DNA from: JADHMP01 sp964386915
GTDB lineage: Bacteria > Bacteroidota > Bacteroidia > Flavobacteriales > Flavobacteriaceae
Direction: 5' to 3'
Assembly (NCBI GenBank): GCA_964386915.1
Contig: CAYLUQ010000001.1
Span: 130,124-194,123, forward strand
Length of the DNA stretch: 64,000 nt
Below are positions 8,216-16,628 of this stretch, piece by piece. The notes below the pieces were generated by a model. The model saw nothing but the letters and a program-made list of their open reading frames with translations. It did not search any database and was not told where the DNA came from. The translations under genes and the position numbers were made by a program. Numbering within the stretch: position 1 is the stretch's first letter; every line of letters begins with the position of its first letter.

Positions 8216-8223
8216 CTTTTTGC

Positions 8224-8865
8224 TTATCTAAAGTCTTGTCCATATTTTTCTTGTAGTTCTTTTAGAAAAGGCGTAGCTATTTCCTTTTGTTTAAGAACCA
8301 CTAATCGTTCTATTTGTTCAACAGGTTCAAAAACTTTTAAAAGTTCCTGATAGTGTGGTCGTTCAAAATCATGCACCAAAACAAAATCTTTAGGGCTTAG
8401 ATGTTGAACTAATTCTAAGGCAGTGGCCACTCTACACCGACCATCAATAAACACCACACAATAAGGATTTTCTTTTAAGGGAAAATGCTTATTCAGAGCT
8501 TTTGTTATCATTTCAGCCTTAGCAGGAGTTTCCTGAGCCGGAAATCCAAATTTGACCACCTCACCAACCTGGAGGTGTTCTACTCGCCGCTGTCTAAGAA
8601 GTCCATTCATATAGTCCACAAAATTGGCGTCGGTTTCATAGGCATAATAGGATAATTCTAATTGATCTGCTAGTATAGTGCTTCCACCAGAACCCGATTC
8701 TAAATAGAGTGCTTTGGAATGTTGGCGTAAAAAACTTTTAAAAAAAACATATTCTGAAAAAAGCATACGAGGAACCATTAAAGTATAATCCCAGCGATGA
8801 ATTCCAATTTTATTGCAATACTTTTTGGTATATTTTTTTAAATAGAAAATGATTTTTGCTGTCAT
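8224..8865 (-). CDS. Methyltransferase-like protein, 213 aa
   Basis: Likely Rossmann-fold protein of the class I SAM-methyltransferase type. A glycine-rich first motif (YLESGSGGSTILA, around residues 54-66), an acidic second strand (AYETDANF) and a strand with FIDGRCRVATALEL are in the right order and spacing. The IDGR motif occurs in a family of uncharacterised proteins often found among glycan-modifying genes. The N-terminus is Lys/Tyr rich with no clear signal peptide. Substrate unknown. It stands alone here, convergent with a small membrane protein and divergent from the OmpA-like gene. Confidence 0.6.
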   Translation of the reverse strand: MTAKIIFYLKKYTKKYCNKIGIHRWDYTLMVPRMLFSEYVFFKSFLRQHSKALYLESGSGGSTILADQLELSYYAYETDANFVDYMNGLLRQRRVEHLQVGEVVKFGFPAQETPAKAEMITKALNKHFPLKENPYCVVFIDGRCRVATALELVQHLSPKDFVLVHDFERPHYQELLKVFEPVEQIERLVVLKQKEIATPFLKELQEKYGQDFR

Positions 8866-8955
8866 AATTCAAAAATAAAAGTTTGGGTTAAAAACTCTGT
8901 TAATATCAATCCTTTTTTATGATCAAATTGCCCTAAACTTTTCTAATAAAATTCC

Positions 8956-8963
8956 TATTTTTG
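8956..8963 (+). promoter_or_regulatory. Candidate -7 promoter element for the OmpA-like gene
   Basis: TATTTTTG matches TAnnTTTG and lies 45 bp before the start codon at 9009. A TTG at 8928-8930 could be the -33 element, with a rather long 25-bp spacer. It is the best candidate in the 143-bp spacer. Confidence 0.4.
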
Positions 8964-9008
8964 GTTTGATGGTTTGTCCTCAATTGAATCTTGAAACCTT
9001 TTTAAATT

Positions 9009-10397
9009 ATGCCTAAAAGTCTTCGTCTATTCATCCTACTAGTATTCATAAGTTTCACCAGCAGCTTTTCTCAAACAGAAGACAATCCTTGGAGCGTAAG
9101 TTTAGGAACCAGTATGCTAGATGTTTATCCCACTGGTTTGAATGAAAATAGCCCCTTTGGTAAACAAGGGGCCTTATTTGAGTCCTTTTTTAATATTAAA
9201 GACCATTGGAATATTGGGGGACCAAATTTGTCGGCTTCCCGCTTTATAGGTTATGGATTTTCATTAGGTGTAAAATTTTCGTTCAACACCATAGATAAAG
9301 TAGAAGGTAGTCCCGAAATAAAATATGCCTACTATAACGCAGATGGATTTTTGAAATGGTCTCCCCTTAAAACCATAATAAAGCCCTTTTTATCGGGTGG
9401 ATATGGGTATTCTAACATAGATATACAGCCCAATAACAGTGATTTATTTTTGTCCAAAAATGTAGCTAAAACACTTTTTGGGGGATTGGGACTACTCTAT
9501 AGCATTAGTGATAAAGTTGATTTTTCAGTTCAATCTACATTTCGAAATACTTCAGAAACTTATGGGACAGACCACTTTGAGCATATAGTAAGTGCCCATT
9601 ATAATTTTGGAAGCCTGGATTCGGATGGAGACGGCATTCCCGATAAGAAAGACGATTGTCCTGACGTGCCAGGTTTAAAAGAGTTTAACGGTTGTCCCGA
9701 TACAGATGGCGATGGTATTATTGATAGTCTAGATAACTGTCCTGAGGTGCCAGGAACGGAAGCCCTAAAGGGCTGTCCAGACACAGATGGTGACGGCGTG
9801 CCAGATCCAGATGATGTATGTCCTGAAGTGGCAGGTCCACCGGCGCTAAGAGGTTGCCCAGATTCAGATAAAGATGGCGTTATTGATCCAGAAGATGAAT
9901 GTCCTAAAGTTGTAGGACCCAAAGATAACAAAGGATGCCCTTGGCCTGATGCTGATGGCGATGGGGTGCCTGACGCTCAAGACGATTGTATCAACGAGGC
10001 GGGATCTTCTTCTAATAACGGCTGTCCAGAAATTGCTAGTGAGGTGCTAGATCAATTGAATAAAATAGGTTCTAATATTTGGTTTATTGTAGACAGCGAT
10101 CGGTTGATTGGTAGAAAAACATTTGCCACTCTTAATGAAATTGTATTGATTCTAAGAGCAAATCCTAATGGTATTGTCAATATAGAAGGCTATGCCTCTA
10201 GTGAGGGCACAGAAGAATACAATCAACAACTTTCTTTACGTCGTGCGGAAAGTGTACGCCGTTATCTCATACGAAAAGGGATTGTAGCCGAAAGAATCAT
10301 AGCTTCTGGCTTTGGAGAAAATGAACCCATTGCCGATAACGCTACCGCAAAAGGAAGAGCTGAAAACAGACGTGTTCAGTTTAAGGCAAAACTTTAA
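9009..10397 (+). CDS. OmpA-family outer-membrane protein with thrombospondin-3 repeats
   Basis: Outer-membrane protein, 462 aa, expected to anchor the envelope to peptidoglycan. It has a signal peptide (LFILLVFISFTSSFSQ), an N-terminal beta-barrel of about 180 residues, five calcium-binding type 3 thrombospondin repeats (residues ~204-340, each DxDxDGxxDxxDxCP) and a C-terminal OmpA peptidoglycan-binding domain with GYASSEGTEEYNQQLSLRRA and the NRRVQF ending. In flavobacteria such proteins are abundant and several are linked to type IX secretion or adhesion, but nothing here proves that role. The stop codon overlaps that of convergent rpe by TTAA. Confidence 0.93.
   Translation: MPKSLRLFILLVFISFTSSFSQTEDNPWSVSLGTSMLDVYPTGLNENSPFGKQGALFESFFNIKDHWNIGGPNLSASRFIGYGFSLGVKFSFNTIDKVEGSPEIKYAYYNADGFLKWSPLKTIIKPFLSGGYGYSNIDIQPNNSDLFLSKNVAKTLFGGLGLLYSISDKVDFSVQSTFRNTSETYGTDHFEHIVSAHYNFGSLDSDGDGIPDKKDDCPDVPGLKEFNGCPDTDGDGIIDSLDNCPEVPGTEALKGCPDTDGDGVPDPDDVCPEVAGPPALRGCPDSDKDGVIDPEDECPKVVGPKDNKGCPWPDADGDGVPDAQDDCINEAGSSSNNGCPEIASEVLDQLNKIGSNIWFIVDSDRLIGRKTFATLNEIVLILRANPNGIVNIEGYASSEGTEEYNQQLSLRRAESVRRYLIRKGIVAERIIASGFGENEPIADNATAKGRAENRRVQFKAKL
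9618..10032 (+). repeat. Five thrombospondin type 3 repeats within the OmpA-like gene
   Basis: Five units of about 27-29 codons encode aspartate-rich Ca-binding loops: DSDGDGIPD, DTDGDGIID, DTDGDGVPD, DSDKDGVID and DADGDGVPD, each followed by a Cys-Pro or related turn. The DNA of the units is similar but not identical, so the array is old. It would form a rigid, calcium-stabilised rod between barrel and peptidoglycan-binding domain. Confidence 0.9.
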
Positions 10398-11041
10398 AAG
10401 GATTTCAAAACCTCAATAGTAGCGAGAGGGTCTTCTGCACCAAAAACATGACTTCCAGCCACCAAAACATCGGCTCCACAGTCGAGTAGTTGTTTGGCAT
10501 TAGCCTCTGTAACACCGCCATCGATTTCTATGAGGGCTTTGCTGTTAGATTGCTTTAAAAGTTCTTTTAAAGCTGATATCCGTTCGTAGGTTTTGGGAAT
10601 AAATTTTTGTCCTCCAAATCCAGGATTTACACTCATCAAACACACTAAATCAAGTTCTGCTGCAAGGGGTTCTACATGAGCAATAGGGGTGTGGGGATTT
10701 AGGGCAACTCCTGCTTTAACACCAAGTGATTTTATAGCTTGAAGCGTTCTGTGTAAATGCACACAAGCTTCATAATGCACCGTTATGATATGAGCACCAA
10801 GGGCGGCAAAAGTCTCTAAATAGCGATCGGGATCTACTATCATTAAATGGACATCTAAAGGTTTTTGTGCATAATTTTGAATGTGTTTTAGCACTGGCAT
10901 CCCAAAGGATATGTTGGGCACAAAGACACCATCCATAATATCAATGTGAAACCAATCGGCTGCACTTTTGTTGAGCATTAAACAATCACGCTCAAGATTC
11001 CCAAAATCGGCAGCTAAAAGGGAAGGTGCTAAGATGGCCAT
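10394..11041 (-). CDS. rpe: Ribulose-phosphate 3-epimerase
   Basis: TIM-barrel enzyme of the pentose phosphate pathway that interconverts ribulose 5-phosphate and xylulose 5-phosphate in the cytoplasm. The 215-aa length is standard. Family motifs are all present: SLLAADFGNLERD at the N-terminus, DIMDGVFVPN with the metal-binding His/Asp, HLMIVDPDRYL, SVNPGFGGQKF and EIDGGV. It lies downstream of rpoD in the same direction, separated by a hairpin terminator, so it may have its own promoter in the short spacer. Confidence 0.97.
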   Translation of the reverse strand: MAILAPSLLAADFGNLERDCLMLNKSAADWFHIDIMDGVFVPNISFGMPVLKHIQNYAQKPLDVHLMIVDPDRYLETFAALGAHIITVHYEACVHLHRTLQAIKSLGVKAGVALNPHTPIAHVEPLAAELDLVCLMSVNPGFGGQKFIPKTYERISALKELLKQSNSKALIEIDGGVTEANAKQLLDCGADVLVAGSHVFGAEDPLATIEVLKSF

Positions 11042-11065
11042 AACCTAAAATTTTGTCAAAAATAC

Positions 11066-11094
11066 GACAAAAAAAAGCAACCCGAAGGTTGCTT
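11066..11094 (-). terminator. Terminator after rpoD
   Basis: AAGCAACC (11075-11082) pairs with GGTTGCTT (11087-11094) around the loop CGAA: an 8-bp stem. On the minus strand it follows the rpoD stop directly and is followed by a run of T (the A run before 11077 on the plus strand). It is a well-formed rho-independent terminator separating rpoD from rpe. Confidence 0.8.
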
Positions 11095-11099
11095 GTTTT

Positions 11100-11963
11100 T
11101 TAACCGAGATAGGTTTTAAGAATTTTACTTCTTGAAGTATGTTTCAGTCGGCGAATGGCTTTTTCTTTGATTTGTCTCACTCGCTCGCGGGTCAAGTCAA
11201 AGGTTTCACCAATTTCTTCTAGGGTCATAGCGTGTTGATTGCCTAAACCAAAATAGAGCCTAACCACATCGGCTTCACGGGGTGTGAGTGTCTCTAAAGC
11301 GCGTTCAATCTCCGTGCGCAACGATTCGTGCAAAAGGGTTTTGTCTGGATTAGGAGACTCACCGCTATTAAGTACGTCATATAAATTAGAATCTTCACCT
11401 TCAACCAAAGGGGCGTCCATAGAAACGTGTCTGCCAGAATTTTTTAAAGATTCCTTCACATCGTTAATGGTCATGTCTAGCTCTTTGGCAATTTCTTCTG
11501 CAGAAGGAGCGCGTTCATGAGCTTGCTCAAGAAAAGCGTAGGTCTTGTTGATTTTGTTAATCGAACCAATTTTATTGAGCGGCAAGCGAACAATTCTAGA
11601 TTGTTCGGCTAGCGCCTGCAAAATAGACTGGCGAATCCACCAAACCGCATAGGAAATAAATTTAAACCCTCGCGTTTCATCAAAGCGTTGTGCCGCTTTA
11701 ATCAAGCCCAGATTTCCTTCGTTTATCAAGTCGGGGAGGGTGAGTCCCTGGTTTTGATATTGTTTAGCTACAGAAACCACAAAGCGTAAATTAGCTTTGG
11801 TGAGCTTTTCTAATGCAATTTGATCACCCGCTTTGATGCGTTGTGCCAATTCCACTTCTTCTTCGGCTGTGATCAAATCAACTTTGCCAATTTCTTGAAG
11901 GTATTTGTCTAAGGAGGCGGTCTCACGATTAGTGACCTGTTTGGTAATTTTTAATTGTCTCAT
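11100..11963 (-). CDS. rpoD: Primary sigma factor RpoD, Bacteroidetes type without region 1.1
   Basis: Housekeeping sigma-70 factor, 287 aa. It begins directly with region 1.2 (DKYLQEIGKVDLITAEEE), then region 2 (NLRFVVSVAKQYQNQG, FKFISYAVWWIRQSI), region 3 and region 4 (TLEEIGETFDLTRERVRQIKEKA, shown in part). Region 1.1 and the large non-conserved insert of proteobacterial RpoD are missing, as is known for the primary sigma of this phylum. This sigma reads -33 TTG and -7 TAnnTTTG promoters, which fits the motifs seen in the window. It is followed by a hairpin terminator. Confidence 0.95.
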   Translation of the reverse strand: MRQLKITKQVTNRETASLDKYLQEIGKVDLITAEEEVELAQRIKAGDQIALEKLTKANLRFVVSVAKQYQNQGLTLPDLINEGNLGLIKAAQRFDETRGFKFISYAVWWIRQSILQALAEQSRIVRLPLNKIGSINKINKTYAFLEQAHERAPSAEEIAKELDMTINDVKESLKNSGRHVSMDAPLVEGEDSNLYDVLNSGESPNPDKTLLHESLRTEIERALETLTPREADVVRLYFGLGNQHAMTLEEIGETFDLTRERVRQIKEKAIRRLKHTSRSKILKTYLG

Positions 11964-11983
11964 TAACGGATAATACTATTTAG

Positions 11984-12000
11984 CGTATAATCTTTATACG
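11984..12000. repeat. Inverted repeat in the rpoD upstream spacer
   Basis: CGTATAA (11984-11990) and TTATACG (11994-12000) form a perfect 7-bp dyad with a 3-base centre, 21 bp before the rpoD start codon in the spacer to pnp. It could be a small leader hairpin or a regulator site. No partner regulator is visible, and no T-tract follows, so a terminator is unlikely. Confidence 0.35.
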
Positions 12001-12030
12001 TTGAAAATTAAAAAAAGTTACACTTTAGGC

Positions 12031-14175
12031 TTATTTATTTTTTTCCGGACGATCTTTTCGCTCTGGACGTGGCATAAGCGCTTTTCGTGATACTTTGGGT
12101 TTTCTCGTTTTAGGATCAATGCCAAAATATTTCACTTCAAACGTATCTCCCACGTTCACCTCATCGGTTACTTTATCAATGCGGTCCCAAGAAATTTCCG
12201 AAATGTGTAATAAAATTTCATTGCCTGGCACAAATTCAACAACAGCACCAAATTCTAAAATTTTGATCACGGTCACTTCATATACATTGCCTACTTCAGG
12301 TGTAAAAGTGATGTTGTCAATTTTTTGAATTACAGCATCAATTTTTTCTTGGTCAACCCCTAAAATTTCAATTACTCCAAAATCACCTTCTTCTTCAATA
12401 ACAATAGTGGTTCCGGTTTCTTTTTGCATTTCTTGAATAACCTTTCCGCTTGGGCCAATAACAGCTCCAATAAATTTATTTGGAATAGTGATTTTAACCA
12501 TTTTAGGCGCATGAGCTTTAACATCTGCGTTGGGCGTTGCAATGGTGTCGGTGAGGTGTTTTAAGATATGTAACCTTCCCGCTTTGGCTTGTTCTAGGGC
12601 TTCTTCTAAAATAGCATAGGATAAGCCTTTAATTTTAATATCCATTTGGCAAGCCGTAATTCCATTTTCCGTTCCGGTAACTTTAAAATCCATATCGCCT
12701 AAGTGGTCTTCATCGCCCAAAATATCAGAAAGAACGGCATATTTATCTCCTTCAGAAATGAGTCCCATGGCTATTCCTGAAACAGGATTTGAAATTTGAA
12801 CCCCAGCATCCATAAGCGACATTGTTCCGGCGCAAACGGTAGCCATAGAAGAGGATCCATTAGATTCCAATACTTCAGAAACTACTCTAACGGTATAAGG
12901 ACAATCAGCCGGCATCACCTTTTTCAAAGCGCGTTGAGCTAAATTTCCATGTCCCACTTCTCTTCTAGATGTTCCTCTAAGAGGTCTGGCTTCTCCGGTT
13001 GAAAAGGGTGGGAAATTATAGTGTAAATAGAACGTTTCTTCTCCTTGTTCAGTTGGCAAATCAATCACATTAGCTTCTCTAGAGGTTCCAAGCGTTACTG
13101 TGGCCAAGGCCTGTGTTTCTCCCCTCGTAAAAATTGAAGAACCGTGTGTTGAGGGCAAATAGTCAACTTCACACCAAATGGGTCTAATATCGGTTGTTTT
13201 TCTTCCGTCAAGACGAAGCCCTTCATTAAGGGTTAGATCTCTCACGGCTTTTTTCTGAGAATCTTTTATGTATCGACCAATCAATTCTTGTTTTTCCTCT
13301 AGCTCTTCTTCAGTGAAAGTGGCCAAAAGGGCATCTTTAATTTCTCCAAAAGCTTCTGAGCGTTCTGCTTTGCTAAGTCCCTTTTTGGCAACGGCATAAA
13401 ATTGGTCATAGGTTTCTTCCGCAATTTTAGCAGCTAGAGACTCGTCTTGTGCCTCCTCTTCATAGGTGCGGGTTTCTTTTTTGCCCACTGCTTGAGCAAG
13501 CGCTTCTTGCGCTTTAATTTGGTCTTTAATTGCTTCGTGGCCAAAGGCAATGGCAGCAACCATTTCGGCTTCAGATATTTCATTAAATTCTCCTTCTACC
13601 ATGGCTACAGAATCTTCGCTGGCACCAATCATGATGTCAATATCAGATTCAGCTAATTGTGCTTTGCTGGGGTTTACAATAAAATTGCCTTCCACTCTAC
13701 CTACACGTACTTCAGAAATAGGATATTCAAAAGGAATGTCGGAAAGTTGAATGGCAGCAGAGGCGGCTAATCCGGCAAGGGCATCTGGCATAACATTTTC
13801 ATCATGCGACATGAGTTGAATCATGATTTGGGTTTCGGCATGATAGTCGCTTGGAAAAAGAGGTCTAAGAACGCGGTCAACAAGGCGCATCGTTAAAATT
13901 TCTTCATTGCTGGGTCTTGCTTCTCGTTTAAAAAAGCCTCCTGGAAAACGTCCAGCGGCAGCAAATTTTTCACGATAATCTACCGTGAGGGGAAGAAAGT
14001 CAACTGGGCTAGCTTGTCTGGCAGAAACGGCAGTGGCTAAGAGCATGCAGTTTCCCATTCGCACTACAACAGAGCCATCGGCTTGTTTGGCGAGTTTTCC
14101 GGTTTCTAAAGTAATTGTTCGTCCATCTTTAAGACGAATTTCTTGTTGGAATGTTTTTGGTGTCATTTTTTTCAT
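12031..14175 (-). CDS. pnp: Polyribonucleotide nucleotidyltransferase (PNPase)
   Basis: Phosphorolytic 3'-5' exoribonuclease, 714 aa, acting in mRNA decay. The two RNase PH-like cores are clear: the first includes REKFAAAGRFPGGFFKREARPS, quoted in part, and the second FSTGEARPLRGTSRREVGHG with the catalytic region around MDAGVQISNPVSGIAMGL. A KH domain (IGPSGKVIQEMQKETGT) and an S1 domain (VYEVTVIKILEFGAVVEF) end the protein. It lies downstream of rpsO in the conserved rpsO-pnp order; a weak hairpin (14223-14242) lies between them. Confidence 0.98.
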   Translation of the reverse strand: MKKMTPKTFQQEIRLKDGRTITLETGKLAKQADGSVVVRMGNCMLLATAVSARQASPVDFLPLTVDYREKFAAAGRFPGGFFKREARPSNEEILTMRLVDRVLRPLFPSDYHAETQIMIQLMSHDENVMPDALAGLAASAAIQLSDIPFEYPISEVRVGRVEGNFIVNPSKAQLAESDIDIMIGASEDSVAMVEGEFNEISEAEMVAAIAFGHEAIKDQIKAQEALAQAVGKKETRTYEEEAQDESLAAKIAEETYDQFYAVAKKGLSKAERSEAFGEIKDALLATFTEEELEEKQELIGRYIKDSQKKAVRDLTLNEGLRLDGRKTTDIRPIWCEVDYLPSTHGSSIFTRGETQALATVTLGTSREANVIDLPTEQGEETFYLHYNFPPFSTGEARPLRGTSRREVGHGNLAQRALKKVMPADCPYTVRVVSEVLESNGSSSMATVCAGTMSLMDAGVQISNPVSGIAMGLISEGDKYAVLSDILGDEDHLGDMDFKVTGTENGITACQMDIKIKGLSYAILEEALEQAKAGRLHILKHLTDTIATPNADVKAHAPKMVKITIPNKFIGAVIGPSGKVIQEMQKETGTTIVIEEEGDFGVIEILGVDQEKIDAVIQKIDNITFTPEVGNVYEVTVIKILEFGAVVEFVPGNEILLHISEISWDRIDKVTDEVNVGDTFEVKYFGIDPKTRKPKVSRKALMPRPERKDRPEKNK

Positions 14176-14222
14176 TTTGGTTAAACCTAAAAGTGGTGTT
14201 GTGTGTTGTTAGGCAACCAATG

Positions 14223-14242
14223 AAAAACTTGATTCAGCAAGT
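14223..14242 (-). terminator. Weak hairpin between rpsO and pnp
   Basis: On the minus strand ACTTG (14242-14238) pairs with CAAGT (14231-14227) around a six-base loop, followed by four further T. The stem is only 5 bp, so it is at best a partial terminator or a processing site that lets some transcription reach pnp. Confidence 0.35.
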
Positions 14243-14267
14243 ATAATATCTCTGAGGAGCGTTTTTT

Positions 14268-14537
14268 TTATTTACGGATTTTCAATTCCTTGATAAGCGC
14301 TCTGTAGCGTTCAATATCTTTGGCTTTTAAATAATCCAATTGGCGTCTTCTTTTACCTACTAAACGCACCAAAGAACGCTCTGTATTAAAATCTTTTTGA
14401 TTCTTTTTAAGATGGTTTGAAAGGTGGTTAATACGGTGGGTGAACAACGCAATTTGGCCCTCTGTAGAACCTGTGTTTTGGGCAGAGGAACCGTGTTTTT
14501 TAAATATTTCTTCTTTAATTTCTTTTGTTAAATACAT
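14268..14537 (-). CDS. rpsO: Ribosomal protein uS15
   Basis: Small-subunit protein S15, 89 aa, which binds the central domain of 16S rRNA. The motif GSTEGQIALFTHRINHLSNH and the C-terminal LVGKRRRQLDYLK are the family signatures. S15 often represses its own mRNA in other bacteria, but no such leader is proven here. It precedes pnp in the same direction. Confidence 0.98.
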   Translation of the reverse strand: MYLTKEIKEEIFKKHGSSAQNTGSTEGQIALFTHRINHLSNHLKKNQKDFNTERSLVRLVGKRRRQLDYLKAKDIERYRALIKELKIRK

Positions 14538-14583
14538 GCCAATATTATTTAAATGATTCTTATGTATGTTCTTTTAAGCCCGG

Positions 14584-14591
14584 CAAAGATA
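14584..14591 (-). promoter_or_regulatory. Candidate -7 element for rpsO
   Basis: The minus strand reads TATCTTTG, a full TAnnTTTG match followed by a GC-rich start region, leaving a leader of about 40 bases before rpsO. A TTG lies upstream but only 11 bases away, so the -33 half is not convincing. Confidence 0.45.
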
Positions 14592-14627
14592 AGAATACTT
14601 CTCAATTAATGCTTATTCTTCGCTTTT

Positions 14628-15485
14628 TTAATCTCGAATGGGTTGATTTTGAATTAAGTCAATGTAAAGATTGATTTTATCTTTCAATTCTTTGCGGTGT
14701 GAAATGAAGTCCAAAAACCCTTTTTCCAATTGAAATTCACTGGTTTGGAAGCCTTCTGGCAATTCTTGACCCGTAGTATCTTTAACCACTCTAGGTCCAG
14801 CAAAGGCAATAAGAGCACCCGGTTCAGCAATATTAATGTCACCCAACATAGCAAAAGAAGCTGTGGTCCCTCCCGTGGTAGGGTCTGTGCAAAGCGATAT
14901 ATAAGGCAATTTTGCTTCTGCTAATTGGGATAATTTGGCGGAGGTTTTTGCCATTTGCATTAACGAGGTGGCTGATTCCATCATGCGAGCCCCTCCTGAT
15001 TTAGAAATAATCAAAAGCGGACAATTATGTTTAAGTGCGAGGTCAACGGCACGAGCAATTTTTTCTCCTACCACTGAGCCCATTGACCCACCAATAAAAG
15101 TAAAATCCATGCAGGCAATAACAAGATCTTTTCCCTTTGAAGGGCCAATAGCATAGCGAAGTGCGTCATTCAACCCACTTTTTTTGTGGGCTTCTTTTAA
15201 ACGATTGATATATTTTTTGGAATCTTCAAATTTGAGAAAGTCCTTGGATCTCAGGTTAAAATCAAATTCCTCAAACTGGTTATTGTCAAAAAGAATTTCA
15301 AAATATTCCTTGCTTCCAATATGCACATGATAGTCGTCTTCTGGACTTACATATTGGTTTTGAGCCAATTCTTGGGTTTCTACTACCTTACCAGTAGGCG
15401 TTTTATACCAAAGGCCTTTGGGGATATCCTTTTTTTCTTCTGTTTTGGTTTGAATCCCTTTTTCACGTCGTTTAAACCAACTCAT
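14628..15485 (-). CDS. accD: Acetyl-CoA carboxylase carboxyltransferase subunit beta, zinc ribbon cysteines lost
   Basis: Carboxyltransferase beta subunit that, with AccA, moves the carboxyl group from biotin to acetyl-CoA, making malonyl-CoA for fatty acids. The crotonase-like core is intact: MDFTFIGGSMGSVVGEKI, SGGARMMES, DPTTGGTTASFAMLGD and AEPGALIAFAGPRV. In E. coli the N-terminus carries a four-cysteine zinc ribbon; here the aligned residues are T29, G32, S47 and D50 (WYKTPTGK and VSPEDDYH), so no zinc site is possible. The frame is undamaged, so this is evolved loss, probably shared by relatives. Length 285 aa is normal. Confidence 0.96.
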   Translation of the reverse strand: MSWFKRREKGIQTKTEEKKDIPKGLWYKTPTGKVVETQELAQNQYVSPEDDYHVHIGSKEYFEILFDNNQFEEFDFNLRSKDFLKFEDSKKYINRLKEAHKKSGLNDALRYAIGPSKGKDLVIACMDFTFIGGSMGSVVGEKIARAVDLALKHNCPLLIISKSGGARMMESATSLMQMAKTSAKLSQLAEAKLPYISLCTDPTTGGTTASFAMLGDINIAEPGALIAFAGPRVVKDTTGQELPEGFQTSEFQLEKGFLDFISHRKELKDKINLYIDLIQNQPIRD

Positions 15486-15501
15486 GCTAGAAGTATTTGT
15501 T

Positions 15502-15509
15502 CAAATATA
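15502..15509 (-). promoter_or_regulatory. Candidate -7 element for accD
   Basis: TATATTTG on the minus strand matches TAnnTTTG in the 36-bp gap between fbaA and accD. It would give a leader of about ten bases. No good -33 TTG is present, so it may only be a secondary promoter. Confidence 0.3.
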
Positions 15510-15521
15510 TAAAAACCCTTT

Positions 15522-16589
15522 TTATAAGGTGTTGATATTGTTCAGGTCTTGAAAAGCCTGTTCTAGTCGCTTTCTAAAGGTATCTTCTCCCAATCGGAGC
15601 CATTTTCGCGGATCGTAATATTTTTTGTTTGGATTTTCAGCACCTTCCGGATTTCCGATTTGCGTTTTTAGATAGTCTATGTTTTCGGTCATATAGTCTC
15701 TAATGCCCTCTGTGAAAGCAAATTGCAAGTCGGTATCAATATTCATTTTAATAACACCATATCCAATAGACTCCTCAATTTCGGCTTGTGAAGAACCCGA
15801 ACCACCATGAAAAACAAAGTCTACAGTGTTTTCAGGCAAATTGTATTTTTTGCTGATATATTCTTGCGAATTTTTGAGGATTTTAGGGGTCAATTTTACG
15901 TTTCCGGGTTTGTATACCCCATGCACATTTCCGAAGGCAGCAGCCACCGTAAATTGGTCACTTATTTTGCTTAATTCTTCAAAGGCATAGGCAACTTCTT
16001 CAGGTTGGGTGTAGAGTTTAGAAACATCTACGTCTGAATTGTCAACCCCATCTTCTTCTCCACCGGTAATACCCAGTTCAATTTCTAGGGTCATGTCCAT
16101 TTTTTTCATGCGCGCTAGATAGTCTTTACACACCGCGATATTTTCTTCGAGAGGCTCTTCAGAAAGATCAATCATATGTGAGCTAAAAAGGGACTTGCCG
16201 TGTTGCGCATAAAATTCTTCACTGGCGGTAAGCAAACCGTCTATCCACGGTAATAAATTTTTGGCGCAATGGTCAGTGTGCAAAATAACACGGGCACCAT
16301 AGCGAGGTGCTAATTCGTGTATGTGTAGGGCTCCGGCAATGGCACCAGCAATTGCGGCTTCTTGGTTGTTGTTAGACAATCCTTTTCCGGCATTAAATTG
16401 AGCACCACCGTTAGAAAACTGAATAATCACCGGACTGTTGAGGGCAGCGGCAGTTTCTAAAACAGCGTTAATAGTGTTGTTTCCAGTAACGTTTACGGCG
16501 GGTAGCGCAAATTTCTTTTCTTTCGCAAGGGCGAAAACTTCTTGTACTTGTCTGCCTGTGAGGACACCGGCAGGGATATCATTTTTCAT
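15522..16589 (-). CDS. fbaA: Class II fructose-bisphosphate aldolase
   Basis: Zinc-dependent aldolase of glycolysis and gluconeogenesis, cleaving fructose 1,6-bisphosphate. The 355-aa length fits the E. coli FbaA-like subgroup. Metal and substrate motifs are visible: HTDHCAKN with the zinc His and catalytic Asp, LEIELGITGGEEDGVDN, AAFGNVHGVYKPGNV and VFHGGSGSS, then KMNIDTDLQ near the phosphate site. It lies between tamL and accD on the same strand with short gaps; the shared operon appears to be order rather than function based. Confidence 0.97.
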   Translation of the reverse strand: MKNDIPAGVLTGRQVQEVFALAKEKKFALPAVNVTGNNTINAVLETAAALNSPVIIQFSNGGAQFNAGKGLSNNNQEAAIAGAIAGALHIHELAPRYGARVILHTDHCAKNLLPWIDGLLTASEEFYAQHGKSLFSSHMIDLSEEPLEENIAVCKDYLARMKKMDMTLEIELGITGGEEDGVDNSDVDVSKLYTQPEEVAYAFEELSKISDQFTVAAAFGNVHGVYKPGNVKLTPKILKNSQEYISKKYNLPENTVDFVFHGGSGSSQAEIEESIGYGVIKMNIDTDLQFAFTEGIRDYMTENIDYLKTQIGNPEGAENPNKKYYDPRKWLRLGEDTFRKRLEQAFQDLNNINTL

Positions 16590-16605
16590 TCAAATTGGTT
16601 TGGGG

Positions 16606-16613
16606 CAAAAATA
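16606..16613 (-). promoter_or_regulatory. Candidate -7 element for fbaA
   Basis: The minus strand reads TATTTTTG, a TAnnTTTG match 17 bp before the fbaA start, within the 39-bp gap after tamL. A -33 partner is not seen. Confidence 0.3.
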
Positions 16614-16628
16614 TTAAACTTTTTTATT

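Noticed and set aside
9599..9931. A Ser/Pro/Gly-rich minus-strand frame
   Set aside because: It is the reverse of the thrombospondin-3 repeats and mirrors their periodicity; not a gene.
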